DNA from: Neostapfia colusana
Lineage: Eukaryota > Streptophyta > Magnoliopsida > Poales > Poaceae
Direction: 5' to 3'
Length of the DNA stretch: 64,000 bases
Assembly (NCBI GenBank): GCA_030760725.1
Contig: JASWHV010000010.1
Location: 39,871,760 to 39,935,759, forward strand
Shown piece by piece: positions 1 through 11,771 of the stretch. The translations under genes and the position numbers were made by a program. The notes beneath the pieces are model-generated. The model did not search any database. It had not been told where the DNA came from and saw only the letters and a program-made list of their open reading frames with translations. Position 1 is the stretch's first letter, and each line of letters begins with the position of its first letter.

Positions 1-1
1 A

Positions 2-289
2 CTAGAGTTACCGGTTCATCTATCGGACGTGCACGATGTATTCCATGTGTCACAACTCAAGAAATGCCTGAGGACGCCTGAGGAGGTGTTACCCATGAAT
101 GAAGTGGATGTAGCTGAAGATTTGTCTTATGCCGAGCAACCATACAAGATTTTGGAGACAATGGAACGCCTCACCAGAAATAAATGAATCCGGATGTGCA
201 AGGTGCAGTGGAAGCATCACTCAGAAAAGGAAGCCACCTGGGAACGGGAAGATGAGCTCAAGGCACAATTTCTAGAATTGTTTTCTTAG
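2..289 (+). pseudogene. A1 pol 3' end: integrase C-terminus and chromodomain
   Basis: This is the last 95 codons of the polyprotein of a chromodomain Ty3/gypsy element whose body lies left of the window. The frame reads a DVHDVFHVSQLKK integrase-tail motif and then a chromodomain with the W..H...EATWERE signature, ending in TAG at 287-289. The family uses this domain to direct integration to heterochromatin marks. An in-frame TGA sits at 185-187, where the same position is AGA in A2 and A3, so the copy is dead. The stop codon is followed directly by a polypurine tract and the LTR. The assignment rests on near identity with the A2 (37838-38137) and A3 (63707-63967) tails. Confidence 0.9.
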
Positions 290-316
290 AAACACCAATC
301 TCGAGGACGAGATCTC

Positions 317-334
317 TTTTAAGGGGGGTAGAGC
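317..334 (+). other. Polypurine tract of A1
   Basis: A short purine run with the core AAGGGGGGTAGAG directly abuts the LTR start at 335. In LTR elements this is the plus-strand DNA synthesis primer. The same core lies next to the A2 and B2 LTRs. Confidence 0.8.
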
Positions 335-3300
335 TGTAACACCCCAAATTTTGATTCAAAACCCTAAACCATGTTCAGAGGGGAATTTAAAAATTTTTGG
401 ACGTGTTGCATGTTTTGCAAAAATTCAAATTCAAACTGGAATTCAAATTAGACTCAAAACAGAAAAGAAATAGAAAAAAGAAAAAGAAAACGGGAAAAAA
501 ACCGGCCAGTGGGCCGAAACCCGCCAGCCGGCCCAGTTTCCCCCACGCCAGCCCGCAGCCGCGCGCCCGCGCTATCTTTCACAGACAGGTGGGACCCACC
601 TGGCATCCCTAACCCCGAGCGTCTGCGGCCCGGACTTTTCCCCCCCAGAGCGCGCGCGATCGTAACCGACTGAAAACCGTGTCCCTCAGCCCGAATTCCG
701 GTCCCAGAAGACTCAAACTCGATCACAACTGACCCACCGCCCTCCCCCGGCTATAAAAACCCCAGCCCCGATCGGTTTTTCCCACGCGATCGCCGATTTT
801 TACTCCGGTGAGCACCGAGACTTCGCCGGTGAATTCTGGCCGATCTAAGCTCGGAAACTCTGATCTAACTCGCTGGTCTTGATCCACCGCCTCCGGGGAG
901 CTTTGCAGGTGCAGAAAACTCAGAGACTTACGGTGTAAACCCAGCGCCGACGAGCTTCGCCGTGGTTTTGCCTCGGACCTCGCCGCCGATCACTTTCCAG
1001 GACCCCCGAGCTCAAGAAAACCCCCGAGGTGAGATCCCTGACCTCCCCTCTACCGATCTATGCCATAAGATCACAGTTCTAGGCAGAATTCTCGAGGATC
1101 CGAAACTTTCTGGCGAGATCGCCGCTTCCCGCCGCCGTGCGCCGCCGGCAGCGCAGCCCGCGCTCGATCAGAGCGACGTGGCCGCTTGTACGCCGTTTAT
1201 TTTAAATCGCACGGTAGACATTAAAACCCCGCGTACCGGTTCGATGTTATAATCTCAGCCGTCGGTTTAAAATCGGACGGTCCACGTCAGCCCCGCATTA
1301 TAAAGACTGGAATTCTTACGTGCTACCCCCTGGGATTCTCGGGAAATAAGAGCTAGCCCCGGAAACTTCTGATCTAGCCCCTGGAACTCCAGAAAATCAT
1401 GTAAATTCATTTAAAAATCAGTTTTAGCCCCTGGACTTAATAAAAATTAGGAAAAACACCTCTGATAAGTGTAGCTAGACCCCTGGAAATTATGAAAATA
1501 ATATTATAGACCCTGTAATGGGGTGAGTTCATTATTTTAGCCCTGTTTAGTATTTAATTTAGAAAATTGAATATGTAACTAGTGTTTAAAAATTAAAAAG
1601 TGGGACAAACATAATTGTCAAAATTAATTAAAAACTTTCTCAGTACTTAGAAAACTTTGGAGTGAGATAAAAATATATTTTGGGCTGAAATGAATCTGTT
1701 TCATTTATTAATCACATTTATTAGTATAGGGACACATTTTTAAGTAAAGAATAGTTATAGAAAAATAGGGAAAATAATTATGAAATAGTTTACATCAGAG
1801 GCCAAGGTTAAAATATGTTATTAAATTATTTAGGACCAGAACCTATACTGTTTAGATGATGTGTATTACTAATTTCATAATAAAATACACAATTATGTAT
1901 AGGAATATAAATCTGAGAATATAGCAACTAGTAAATGATAAATGGAGTTTTTAAAAATCCAAAGAGTTCAGTTTAGGGTTGGTAGAAATTATGAAGGCAC
2001 ATATGGGGAAGAAAAATACTTTTCATACACACTTGGTAGTGAAAAGGTGTAGTAGTTGAATATAAGAAATTTATTGGAAACCCATATAAATAGTATGTAA
2101 GTATAAATGTGGACATAAAAGTAGGAATCATATACACATGGTTAAAAGTGCATGCAAGACACAACTCAACACACATAAAGTAACCACAACACATATAATG
2201 GTAAAGAACTTTTATAAATGTGAATGTGTGGTTTGTATGAAGTAAGAAGTGTGAACTATGTCTTATGATTGTTGTTTTTCTTTTGCTATGTGTGATGGTA
2301 TGAAGTAGAACCTGTTCAAGAGCAAGTTATCCCTTTCCAAGACCAGGACTACCCATTTCAAGAGCAGCAAGAAGGAGGCAAGTGTCCTTGACCACTTTGA
2401 TCCTATGCTAGGATGTGTAGATAGAATTATTTGCATTGTCAAGTTAAATATGAAACCCATGCTAGGAAGTTTCCCTATAATTGCATTACCTTGTTTCCTT
2501 GTAGCTTGGGTTGGGATTTATTTTGTCATGTCATTTATTCACATGAATATTGCTTAGCCATGCTTAGAATGGGATATTTGGGATATGAGATCATCAGTTT
2601 ATTTTACCATACTCTTGAATGAGCTATTGTGAGTTATGTAGAGGTAGGGATCAAGGCAAGTTGGATGATTTGGTTGGTGCTGGGTGCACGAGACTTGGGT
2701 TTGTGTTTAGTACTTGCCTGGATCCTAAGGACCGGTTCATGGAGCATGTAACCCGGCTTTACAGTGCCAACCACATGCTGAGATGGGGCAGCTTGGCCAA
2801 TTAATTAGGTGTATCCCCGGCGTAGTATGGGTGTGTTGGATGGTGCAGGGAGTGGGTGTCAGCTGGACTACCATATGAACCGCAAGGCTCAAGAGGGGGC
2901 CACTGCAGCGGGGTTGGAGCCTCTTGTATGCTGTTAGGGGTGAAACCTCAGTGGGCCTACGCTCGTCGGGAATCCCTTTGTAAAGGCTTCGTAGTGATCT
3001 CCTGGCTACACACCTGGGAAGTGTGAATGTGGATCGTAGCCACTGGCATAATGGAGGTTCTTTTAGTCCACCCGGCAGCGGGGGATGAAATCACTACATG
3101 TGGGTACAGTGGTACAAACTCTGCAGAGTCAAAACTGTCTTGACAGCCGTGCTCACGGTTAAGAGCGGCCTGGACTTATTCATGATTAGAGGATTGATGG
3201 TTTTGGAAGTTAAGCGGGGAGCTTAACATTGGAAATGATGTTATGGTTATTGGATTATGATAATGGGTTGGGAGATTGGGACCATTTCACCTGTGTAGTA

Positions 3301-3770
3301 ATGTAGGTGCTTAATAAGCTAAGGTGATAGGTATTAACTGCGTAGTGCTTTAGCCATGAGTTCAACCTCTCCTTGTTCTAGCCATGCATGATAAAATTTT
3401 CCCACACTTGCTGAGTACCATTGGTACTCAACCTTGCATATTTGTTGGTTTATATTGCTGCTCAGGTCAAGATAATGAGGTGGTGTATAATGACCAAGAT
3501 TTTGGACCCGAGGAAGGTTTTTAGGTTCATGAAGACCCCCGGGCAACGCCTGTGATGGAGCCCTAAAGAATAATGTTCCGCTGCTAGTTTATTTACTTGT
3601 GATGAAGCATTAGTGTCCATTGAGACGTTTGCGATGTAAGACTTATTTATATTCGACACCTGGCTTGTAATAAATGATGCTTCACTATTTGTCATCACAT
3701 GTATGAGAAAATGATCCTGGCATACATGTGATATTCACTTGGTTGTTCTTCGGAAAAACCGGGTGTGACA
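335..3770 (+). mobile_element. A1 3' LTR (family A, chromovirus)
   Basis: This 3436 bp LTR begins TGTAACACCCC and ends CGGGTGTGACA, so it has TG...CA termini. It aligns along its whole length with the reverse complement of 34361-37792 (A2 3' LTR) and with 55089-58230 (A3 5' LTR). Its 5' third is GC-rich, the middle (about 1380-2300) is AT-rich, and the rest matches the R/U5-like part of family B LTRs. The base pairs after the end (TCTTT, 3771-3775) would be the target duplication, but the other flank is outside the window. The small ORFs inside are not supported as genes. The length fits maize Tekay/Prem1-type elements, from memory. Confidence 0.92.
752..759 (+). promoter_or_regulatory. TATA box of A1 LTR
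   Basis: TATAAAAA stands about 420 bp into the LTR after a GC-rich stretch. The same position is TATAAAAA on - in the A2 5' LTR (45845-45852), and a changed TATTTAA in A3 (near 55446). This fits an LTR promoter. Confidence 0.55.
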
Positions 3771-6700
3771 TCTTTGCCTCTCGACAGCGAATTTCGGAAA
3801 TCCTCTCCGGCCGGTTCAAACCGAGGTGCGGGTAAGGATCTGTTAAATTCTCGTGCTAGGATGATTTAGAGCACTGCAAATTCCACTCACATGAAGTAGC
3901 CTTGCTTAGCAACAACTCTCCTTTTGGAACCTAGCTAGAAACCCGCTCTGCACGACGTAATTTTGATCTTTCTAACGGCAGCTTCAGTAGAACACGTCGG
4001 GCATCCGATGAACCCTAGGTTGGAGCCACTTCCGAGCCCATGTGCAGCCATACCAAACTTTGCCAACCTCCACTGGTGCTGTAGAGCCTGTCCAGGAAGC
4101 TTTTGGCGGGTTAGAGCGTCGGGTCGACGTCGCCGGACTTCATCTGAGCCGGTGCGCCGTCGCGGGCTAGTTTGGGGGACCTGCCAGCTCGAGAAAACCC
4201 CACCAGCGTGTTCCTCACGTTGAATTAGGGGCTAGCGGCGAGTTTGAGCAGTTAAGATGGCTGGACGACCGGTTCTGAAGCTACTCCGGCGAGCCCGGCG
4301 GCGGTGTCGCGCGGGAGTGGGAGGTTGAAGACGACCTCGCCGGTCCCGCCTATCAGCGACTCGGGGAAGGGGGGCGGATATTCTGTGGCGCGGGATCGAT
4401 TGTAACAGCGCAGGAAATAACCCTTTGACCCCGTGTGGCGCGCTCCCAGCAGCAGACACGTGTACCTGTGGCCCCACAGTCAGGTTTAAACTTTTTCCGT
4501 GATTTATTCAAATTCCAGAATTTCCCCAAAATTTAGAAGGGCATAACTTTTGCTAGGAACCTTCGAATTTAGTGATTCAAATTGGGTTAAATTCATATTG
4601 ACAAACTATATCCAAATATGCAACCCAATTTGTATGAAAATATTTATTTAATTCTGGAAAATTCTTTAAAGCTTTTCAGCAAAAGAATTTTAGAGGGAGT
4701 TTGGTTTATCCAAAAATCCTCAAATTTTGCCAGAATATTCTTTAGGTTATTATTAGATAGCTGTAAACGTTTCAGCTCATTTGGAGTTGATTTGGTCAGG
4801 TGAATTCAGATTGTAAGTTCCTGTATTCAAATGAATACAGAAACATTTTCAGAGAAATTTCCAAAACTTGTAAATTCAGTTTTGGGCAATTCTTAGCTCC
4901 AAAAATCCTAGGAAAATTCATGTAGACTCTATGAACTATAATTGAAATTGTAGTTCACTGAGTTTGACATGCACATGGGTATTAACTCAGAATTAATTCA
5001 TCTTTGATTAAACACTTAGAGAATTGTTCTGAATAAACCACTCACTGAAAAGTGCTAAATTTTGATCCAGAGGACTTTCCAGTGACAAGGAACTCACATG
5101 AACATTCTCAGCTCCATTAGAGCTCTGGATCACCACTGTCATGTGTGATCTCTTAAGGTGATCAACACTTAAGTGGGAAAAGCACTCAACATTTGATAAT
5201 AGTGTTTAAACCAAACCCAGACCACTAGCACCAGTGTCATTTTAAATTCTTGAACAGAGTTCCAGTTTTAAAACTATCATTAGATCTTATTAGTAATAGC
5301 TTTTCAATTAAATACATATGCATGACCATATCGTGTAGCATATACGTGAAGAAGGGGAGAAGGACTTGAAGTGAAGATCAAGGAGGGAGGAAAACAAGTA
5401 ATCAAGCTCCAAGTGATCGTCACTAACTGATTGTAACCTTAGTTACCTGCAAAACAGGCAAGCCCCGGTTTGCATTTAAACAGTTTTATAAAGCATTTTC
5501 ATTTGTAGAGATCATAGCTTTGCATCATTGATTGCGGTAAGTCTAGATGATATTGAAAACCCCACTTGCATGACCAGAAATACCTAAGAGAGAAAGGGTA
5601 GAATAGCACCTCCTCGAGTGGATTTGGCTACGCTAAATGTTAGTAGGAAAGGTCCGGTAGAAGTCGAGTAGTTGGAAGCTACTCGCGAGTTTAGGGCTGG
5701 TTTACTCGGAACGGGTCCGAATTAGAAAAGATGAGGAAAGTTCACACATAAGAAATAGAGACCGGGCAGGGAGGTTTAGATGCAGCAGGTTGCAGGCCGT
5801 GCGTGCATAGCCCTGCCTGTGTCGGTTAAGGCCCGTCCGTGCTTGGCCCTGTTGGACGAGTTTGAGTTGTGTACAGGGCGCATACTGGCTATATGGGATC
5901 CAGGAAACCGATGTACCTTGGGAGATCCATAGTTGAACTTTTCCAACTGCCTTAGCCTTTCGGCGTCAGGGTAGCAGGAGGTAACTCGCTTAAGAACATA
6001 CCACTGCGGGTATGTACCTTGAGGGAGCTTGCGTACTCGGGGCAGTTGGACTGCGTCCAATGTGGAAGATCTTGGGAAAGGTGGCCGCGTACAACGTCAG
6101 TCCAGGTTGCTGCCGGCAACTCGGAGTACGGGTGTACGTGTCATGTAGTCCGGGCGTGTACTGATTCGAATCACCGTCGATCGCGGTCATATGAGCATAC
6201 TTGCCCACTGTGTCTTGACGTAGTAAGAACTAGAACTGGTTATCTTTTGAACTCGATAAGACTGTGATGTAATTTGTATTTCAACCATGATTGATTTAAG
6301 GATAGGCTCATTAAACTTTACTTTCACTTTGTGCAAGGAGCATCACAACGAAGCGTTTCTTGTTTGATTGTGGAGTTGCGATGCTTTTCGGCTCAAGGTC
6401 CGCACAATGAGGGTTTAAAATCGGAAAGTTAAGGATCAATTCTAGGCGAGTCCTTTATGCAAATGTAGCCGACCCAATTGCAACCGTCGTTCATGTAGAG
6501 TTTCTTGTTTAGGAGAGACGGGTCAGACTTGCTGAGCCTATGTGCTCACGCTTGCTATATAAGTGGTTTTGCAGGTTTACATCGACGCTAGGAAGAAGGT
6601 TGTCCGGTGAGACTCGGAGACTTCCGAGTTGTTTAACACAGGGAGAACCCAGCCGCTGCTGTTGTCTTCGTGTTGCTAGCGAGAGGAGTCCGCGGGCTGG

Positions 6701-6854
6701 ACTTCATCTCGAGTGCTCTTGGTTATTCAACGTGAGCTGATATAGACTTCCGCTGTAGTTACTTGATGTAAAGTATTTACAAAGAAAAACTTGTAAGCTT
6801 CCGCTATTGTTTTATGTAATACATTGTTCCTCATAGGTGTGCTGTTGGATGCCG
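3771..6854. repeat. Unclassified repeat block E, LTR-like
   Basis: About 3.1 kb without any convincing coding region lies between the A1 LTR and a broken family D ORF. It has a GC-rich part (about 4030-4470), then AT-rich DNA (4480-5450), then a mixed part. Near its right end TATATAA (6556-6562) is followed by two similar T-rich stretches each carrying GCTTCCGCT, which looks like an LTR promoter and poly(A) region on +. I do not recognise the family. The right boundary is set only by where similarity to the accessory ORF starts. It could be one truncated LTR or several pieces. Confidence 0.35.
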
Positions 6855-9494
6855 CACAACATGGCACCACCCAATGCGATTCCCAGGCGAGTGGCCTGTC
6901 TCAGTTGATAGGCCCGTCTCACTTCTCCCGCCTCCAGCTGCTCGGCGACCAACTTCTCCTTGACCGCCACGACGCGCTCCCGCTCCGTGACGGCACACTC
7001 GCGCCGCACCGGCCGCAGCCGCATCTCCTCGTTGGCAGTGGAGCGGGCCTGGACACCGTCATAGGCCTCACGGGCCTTCTGCATGATCCTCCGCGTCTCG
7101 GTGTTCAGGTGGTCGATGGCTTCTTCTGCACATCGTAGAGCACCTCCTAAGCATCGAGCCTCGCCCTCTTAGCGTCGAGCTCCTCTTCAACCTCCCTGGT
7201 CCGCAGCTTCAAGAGCTGCCCCAAGCCGCGGAGACGGTCCGTCTCATCCGCCAAGACCTCCTGCTCACGCTCGACCGCAGCCTGAACCTGCCGGACGCTG
7301 GACTGGGCCAGTTCCATGGCGTCCGACAGGGACAGTGGAGCAGCAGAAGCCAAAGCTGCGCCGCGAACCTCCTCCATGGTGTCGTCATCCGACGGAGGAG
7401 ACGCCATCACCGCAACAACCGGGGGAGCCGCGACGATGCGCCGATCAGGAGAAGACGGCATTTGGACAGGGCTAGCCCTGATTTGTCCCTGTACATCGCC
7501 CACCTGAGGAACCACGACATCTCCTCCTACGTCAGCTCCTGAAGGACGGCCACCGCCAGCCTGCTCTGCCAAGTCTTCATCAGCAGCCAGCTCCCGAGCT
7601 GGCGATGGAGGAGGAGCAGGCACCGCCGTTGTCGCAGGAGACGGTCCTGCCGGGCCAGAAGGAGAAGATGTCTGGACCTGCACAGGGGCCGGCGAAGCTG
7701 CCGTGGCGTCCGGATGCTGCGGCACTGGGCTCCTACAAGCCGAAGTTGGCCGTGGAACAGACCTTCCCGACAGCCGACGAGTCCCTACAAGCACAGGGAA
7801 CACTCAAGACAAGAATAGAAGAAGAACTAAAGTACGCAAGCACTAAGATCCGGTAAGCACGACTTACCGAGAGACACGGACGTTCCAGCGGGCATGAAGC
7901 CCTTGCTTCCGAGCCGGTGCAGGGCCGCCAGAGCCTGCCGTCGCCGCTGGGGCCTGCGCCGAAGGCACCTGGACTGGCGGAACAGGGGGTGCACCCGGAG
8001 CCCCCTGGGATATGGAGCAGCGGAGCTCCCGCCGGCAGAACCTCTGGCGCCGCTCGCCGTGTTAGCTTCTGAAGCACCTGAACGACGGGGCGCCTGCACC
8101 CCCGGCTGAGTCCCGGCTGCACTCCCTCCGGCACCGCCGTCTGTCGAGCCTACAGCAGGGACACTCGACGACCGGGGCACCGCGGCACCAGCGTCCCTCC
8201 TAGGAGCTCCACCTGTGGAAGGAGTGTGGGACGCCCGGGGCTCCTCCGACCGCCGCTGTCTGAGGGGAGACCTGTCGGCATGGAAGACCCGATGCCTCTT
8301 TGGGTCGCCGCCTGACGAGCTGACGCCTCCTGATGAAGAGCGCGGGGGCACTCCAGTCCCCTGACTGGGTGCAAATGATGCCCTCGACGAAGACCGGGAG
8401 CGCTTCCTCCCCGGTGGACTGGAGGCCGGCACCTTGCCCTTCCACTTGTCGACAGTCTAAGCACTGTCGCTCCTCAGTGGGGGTTGGGCATCGGCTGACG
8501 CCTCGCGCTATGCTCTTGAGCGGTCAACCTCGGTGATCGAGATCCCCCGGGAAGCATCACCGACCTGGCGCACGGCGATTCCGATATCGTCCAAGGTTGG
8601 CAACTCCAGAAGCAGCTTGGACCTCCGCGTCAGCTCCACGAAGAGGGGAAGGCAGGAAACTGGAACTGTTAGGGAGCAGTCATCGAGGAAGGCACTGCTT
8701 ACCCTCATCACCATCTCCCTCAGCATTTTGACAGACGTGTCAGAGCCTAAGCCCGTCTCCAGCCTGGTGCAGTCATGCATGCCGGTGTAGTACCACGCCG
8801 GGCGATTGCGCTGCTGCAGCGGCGCAAGGTGGCGTGACAAGAAGTCCGCCAGCACCATCAGGGACGTCAGCCCCTGCTCTGCCAAGAACTGGATCCGCTC
8901 CAGGACTGGCGTGTACTCCGGCTCCAGCTCCGGGCACTCCTCCCAGAAGTGGCGCCCGGTGGATGGGGCCCCGGTCGGCAGCTGGAGGCAATCGTGCTCA
9001 TCAGTCCTCATGATCACCCAATCATGCCTCCAGCCTTCCCACCTTGAGGCACTGAAGGGCAGAAGGTACTTGGAGACCTTCGGATCCTTGAAGCGGTGCT
9101 GGAAGTAGTAGGCTCCCAGCTGGTTCTTCGAGTCGCGCCCGGTCTTCCGCAGCAAGAATAAGTGACATAAGAGAGTCACTGAAGCGCGGACCCCCTCGAA
9201 CATCTCGCAGAAGTGCACAAAGACAGCAGCCAAAGCGAAGGAGTTCGGGGAGAGGTGGTGGAGCTGAAGACCATAAGTCTCCAGCAGAGTCACGAAGAAG
9301 GACGAAATCGGCGGGACAAACCCAGCCAAGGCGTAGGTGACGAAGAGGACTGTCTCCCCCCTCTCCAGGTGCAGAGGAAGAGATCCTGGCCGAAGGCAAA
9401 GCCTCTGCTCTTCCGAGTGCCATCCCAAGAGCCTGCGCACCGGTCCAAGGTCCTTCGTCTGGGCGATGCGCGGCGAGGGCACGCTGGAAGCCAT
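6855..9494 (-). pseudogene. D0 accessory antisense ORF (aORF), broken
   Basis: This is the gene on the strand opposite to its host element D0, as is known for additional ORFs of Tat-lineage elements. From ATG at 9494, the first 328 residues (to 8508) form a globular domain resembling the plant 'putative gypsy type transposon' family (Transposase_28, recalled and not searched). The same sequence recurs in D3. Then a Ser/Pro/Ala-rich linker with a GGDPKR motif (about 8432-7827) and a Glu/Arg-rich coiled coil (7803-7147 and 7084-6860) lie in other frames, separated by stops and shifts. The 3' end is cut off at about 6855 by block E. The native function is unknown. Confidence 0.75.
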
Positions 9495-9974
9495 CGGAGG
9501 CGAAGGAGCAGGAGCTTGGAAGACAGAGAAGGCTTGGGCACACAGAAGAATCCGGAAGGCTCAGGCGTAGGGAGATGTGCAAAGGGAAGATGGCGATGCG
9601 GAAAGGGCTCCGCTTAAACCTAACAGAAGCAAGTCGAAACGCTTCGTATGCGCCGCTCGGGGCGGACACCCCAGGTCCAAGCCCCAGCGACAATGACAAG
9701 AGGGCCCAAGCCGTCCTGCAGAAGCGGTGGCCCGAGAAGTCAGTCCCTCAAGCGGACAACCCAGAGGTTCCTGACAAGGTGCTGCGACGTGCAGTAGTGG
9801 CAGCATTGGGAACCGCCGATGTTAAAGCAACTTTCAAAGCAGGGGGCACGTCCCCACGACCCACTGTTGCTCTTCCAACGGTCCAAAGGAGTTTCCAAGA
9901 AAGTGCGCGGGGTAGAAGAGGTGAAGGCGCCACCCCGGGATCGTTATCTCCCCCGGGATGGGGCCGGGGGTCAC
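9495..9974. other. D0 spacer between aORF and 3' LTR
   Basis: This 480 bp non-coding segment matches the corresponding segments of D2 (48336-48831) and D3 (49915-50379). It must hold the antisense promoter and leader of the aORF and, at its right end, the CCGGGGG-rich polypurine tract before the LTR. I see no other gene in it. Confidence 0.7.
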
Positions 9975-10035
9975 TGTCGGTACCCTCAATATGGGGTACT
10001 CCCGCGCACAGGAGAAAATCGCCTAAGGACCTCGC

Positions 10036-10792
10036 CCCCTCCGCGGGGGTGAGCTCCGAAGGAACCAGGTGTCCAGCGGGGCTGGGGCCTCCCCTATCCT
10101 AAGATGAGAGCTCCGGACCCGCCACGTGGCCGGAAGAGCCGGACCTAGCCCCCTCCTTAGGGGTGAGCTACGAAGGCGCCACGTGTCCAGTGGGGCCGGG
10201 GCCTCCCCTCTCCTCAGAGGTGAGCGCCAGGCCCGCCACGTAGCCGGAAGAGCCGATCCTCACCCCCTCCGCAGGGGTGAGCTCCGAAGGTGCCACGTGT
10301 CCAGCAGGGCCAGGGCCTACCCTCTTCTCAGAGGTGAGCTCCGGGCCTGCCATGTGGCCGGAAGAGCCGGACCTCGCCCCCTCCGCAGGGGTGAGCTCTG
10401 AAGGCGCCACATGTCCAGTGGGGCCGGATCCTCCCCTCTCCGCAGAGGTGAGCTCCGGGCCCGCCACGTGGCCGGAAGAGCCGGACCTCGCCCCCTCCGC
10501 AGGGGTGAGCTCCGAAGGCGCCACGTTTCCAGCAGGGCCGGGGCCTCCCCTCTCCTCAGAAGTGACCTCCGAGCCTGCCACGTGGCCAGAAGAGCCGTAC
10601 CTCGCCCCCTCCGCAGTGGTGAGCTCCGAAGGCGCCACGTGTCCAGCGGGGCTGGGGCCTACCTTCTCCTCAGAGGAGAGCTCTGTGCCCGATATGTGGC
10701 CGGAAGAGCTAGACATCGCCCCCTCCGCAGGGGTGAGCTCCGAAGGCGCCACGTGTCCAGCGGGGCCGGGCCTCCCCTCTCCTCAGAGGTGA
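10036..10792 (+). repeat. 57-bp G-box minisatellite in D0 U3
   Basis: GAGCT(C/A) recurs at 10051, 10165, 10279, 10393, 10507, 10621 and 10735, exactly 114 bp apart. Halfway between (for example 10336) is a second monomer, so the array is a dimer of 57-bp units. One monomer carries CACGTGTCC and the other CACGTGGCC. CACGTG is the G-box bound by plant bZIP and bHLH factors. Because 57 is a multiple of 3 and the unit lacks stops, long false ORFs appear on both strands. Confidence 0.95.
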
Positions 10793-11223
10793 GCCCCTGG
10801 GCCCACCATGTGGCCAGCAGAGCCGTGCTGCCCACCCCGGCTCGGTAGGCAGCAGGAGAAAAGGCACACCATGCCTTGTCCGTACAAGACATTCAAGACC
10901 CGCGCCTTCCCAAAATGCGGAGACGAGGCGCGCGCCCTTGTCAGGTAGCACTATGGCCAGTCGCCTCACAGTGAAGACAGGCACGCCGTGTTAGAGGCCG
11001 TAGACCAATAAATACGGCGACAAGACGTGCCCTGCCGTCCCTGCCATCATCAACGACTACGCCTAGCTTGCAGCACGGGCAGGATGGTAGGACGAAGACT
11101 AAGAAGCCCTCACCAGAGACAACTACCAGCATTCACTGCAAGATATGATAGATGGCAGGAAATCACCCCGGGGCCACCTGTCGGGCTTCGGGGCCCCCCT
11201 TGTAAGCCGCTCGAGCCTTGGAG

Positions 11224-11230
11224 TATAAAA
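11224..11230 (+). promoter_or_regulatory. TATA box of D0 LTR
   Basis: TATAAAA followed by GGCTCGGGTAGGCAACGTTA is the conserved promoter core of family D LTRs, downstream of the G-box array. Confidence 0.65.
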
Positions 11231-11517
11231 GGCTCGGGTAGGCAACGTTACAGAGGGTTCGGCAAATTTTGACCCCGGTTACACACTCAGTTCATCTGGA
11301 CCTTCAAGCTTAGAACTCCTGTTCTATGCCCCGAGCAACACAGCTCCAGTGGACGTAGGGTTTTATGCTCCGGCGGCCCGAACCACGTAAAAATCCTTGT
11401 GTCAACCCTCTCCCAGACAACGCGACCCTCACGAGAGGACTAGCCCCTCCGAAAATGAACGTCCGCGGGCTGCCCTGATGCTGTCCTGGGGGATGTGTTG
11501 ACGGCTACACTTCGACA

Positions 11518-11771
11518 AAGGATTTTCATGAAGTAAAACTTGATTTGTTGGAAAGTAATCAGAGATCTGAATCCAACAAAATTTGGTTCACTGGATTTGG
11601 AGTTTCCTAGCCAATGTTATGTGGATTTGAAGTTTGAACTAAATCTGAAAATCGAGGAACTATTTAAATTGCTGCGCATGGGACCGGGGCTACGTGTCAA
11701 CTCCTCAGCGGCTGACACACTGGGCTACGGAGTATTTCACGCACAGCCACTTCCGATCCGGTGCCACAGCT
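11518..11771. other. Unassigned spacer between D0 and B0
   Basis: 254 bp are not explained by either neighbour. The base pattern (AT-rich with 'ATTTG' words, then a GC-rich end with ACGTGTC) resembles the minus-strand reading of block E near 4430-4640, so it may be the other flank of block E into which D0 inserted. I only note a resemblance. Confidence 0.25.

Larger units (their letters stand above)
9975..11517 (+). mobile_element. D0 3' LTR (family D, Tat type)
   Basis: It begins TGTCGGTACC and ends CACTTCGACA, the same termini as six other family D LTRs in the window. At 1543 bp it is about 450 bp longer than the 1083-1091 bp of D2 and D3, because its U3 minisatellite is expanded. Only the 3' half of this element survives, and the flank after 11517 (AAGGA) has no partner to compare. 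Confidence 0.9.

Noticed and set aside
2263..2460. A 65-codon ORF with hydrophobic stretch, repeated at 35681-35878 and 44153-44350
   Set aside because: It lies antisense inside the family A LTR, so its repetition only reflects LTR copies; no independent sign of selection.
3765..3780. TGTGACATCTTTG as the start of a further LTR overlapping the A1 end
   Set aside because: The first seven bases are fully explained as the A1 terminus; without the other flank an independent LTR start cannot be shown.
10168..10792. Long ORFs of 145-194 codons on both strands in the D0 LTR, and similar ones in other D LTRs
   Set aside because: They come from GC-rich 57-bp repeats whose length is a multiple of three and which lack stop words; several frames on both strands are open and none has a start context or domain.
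10036..10792. Regular direct repeats that might suggest a CRISPR-like array
   Set aside because: Units are head to tail without unique spacers, and the context is a plant LTR.
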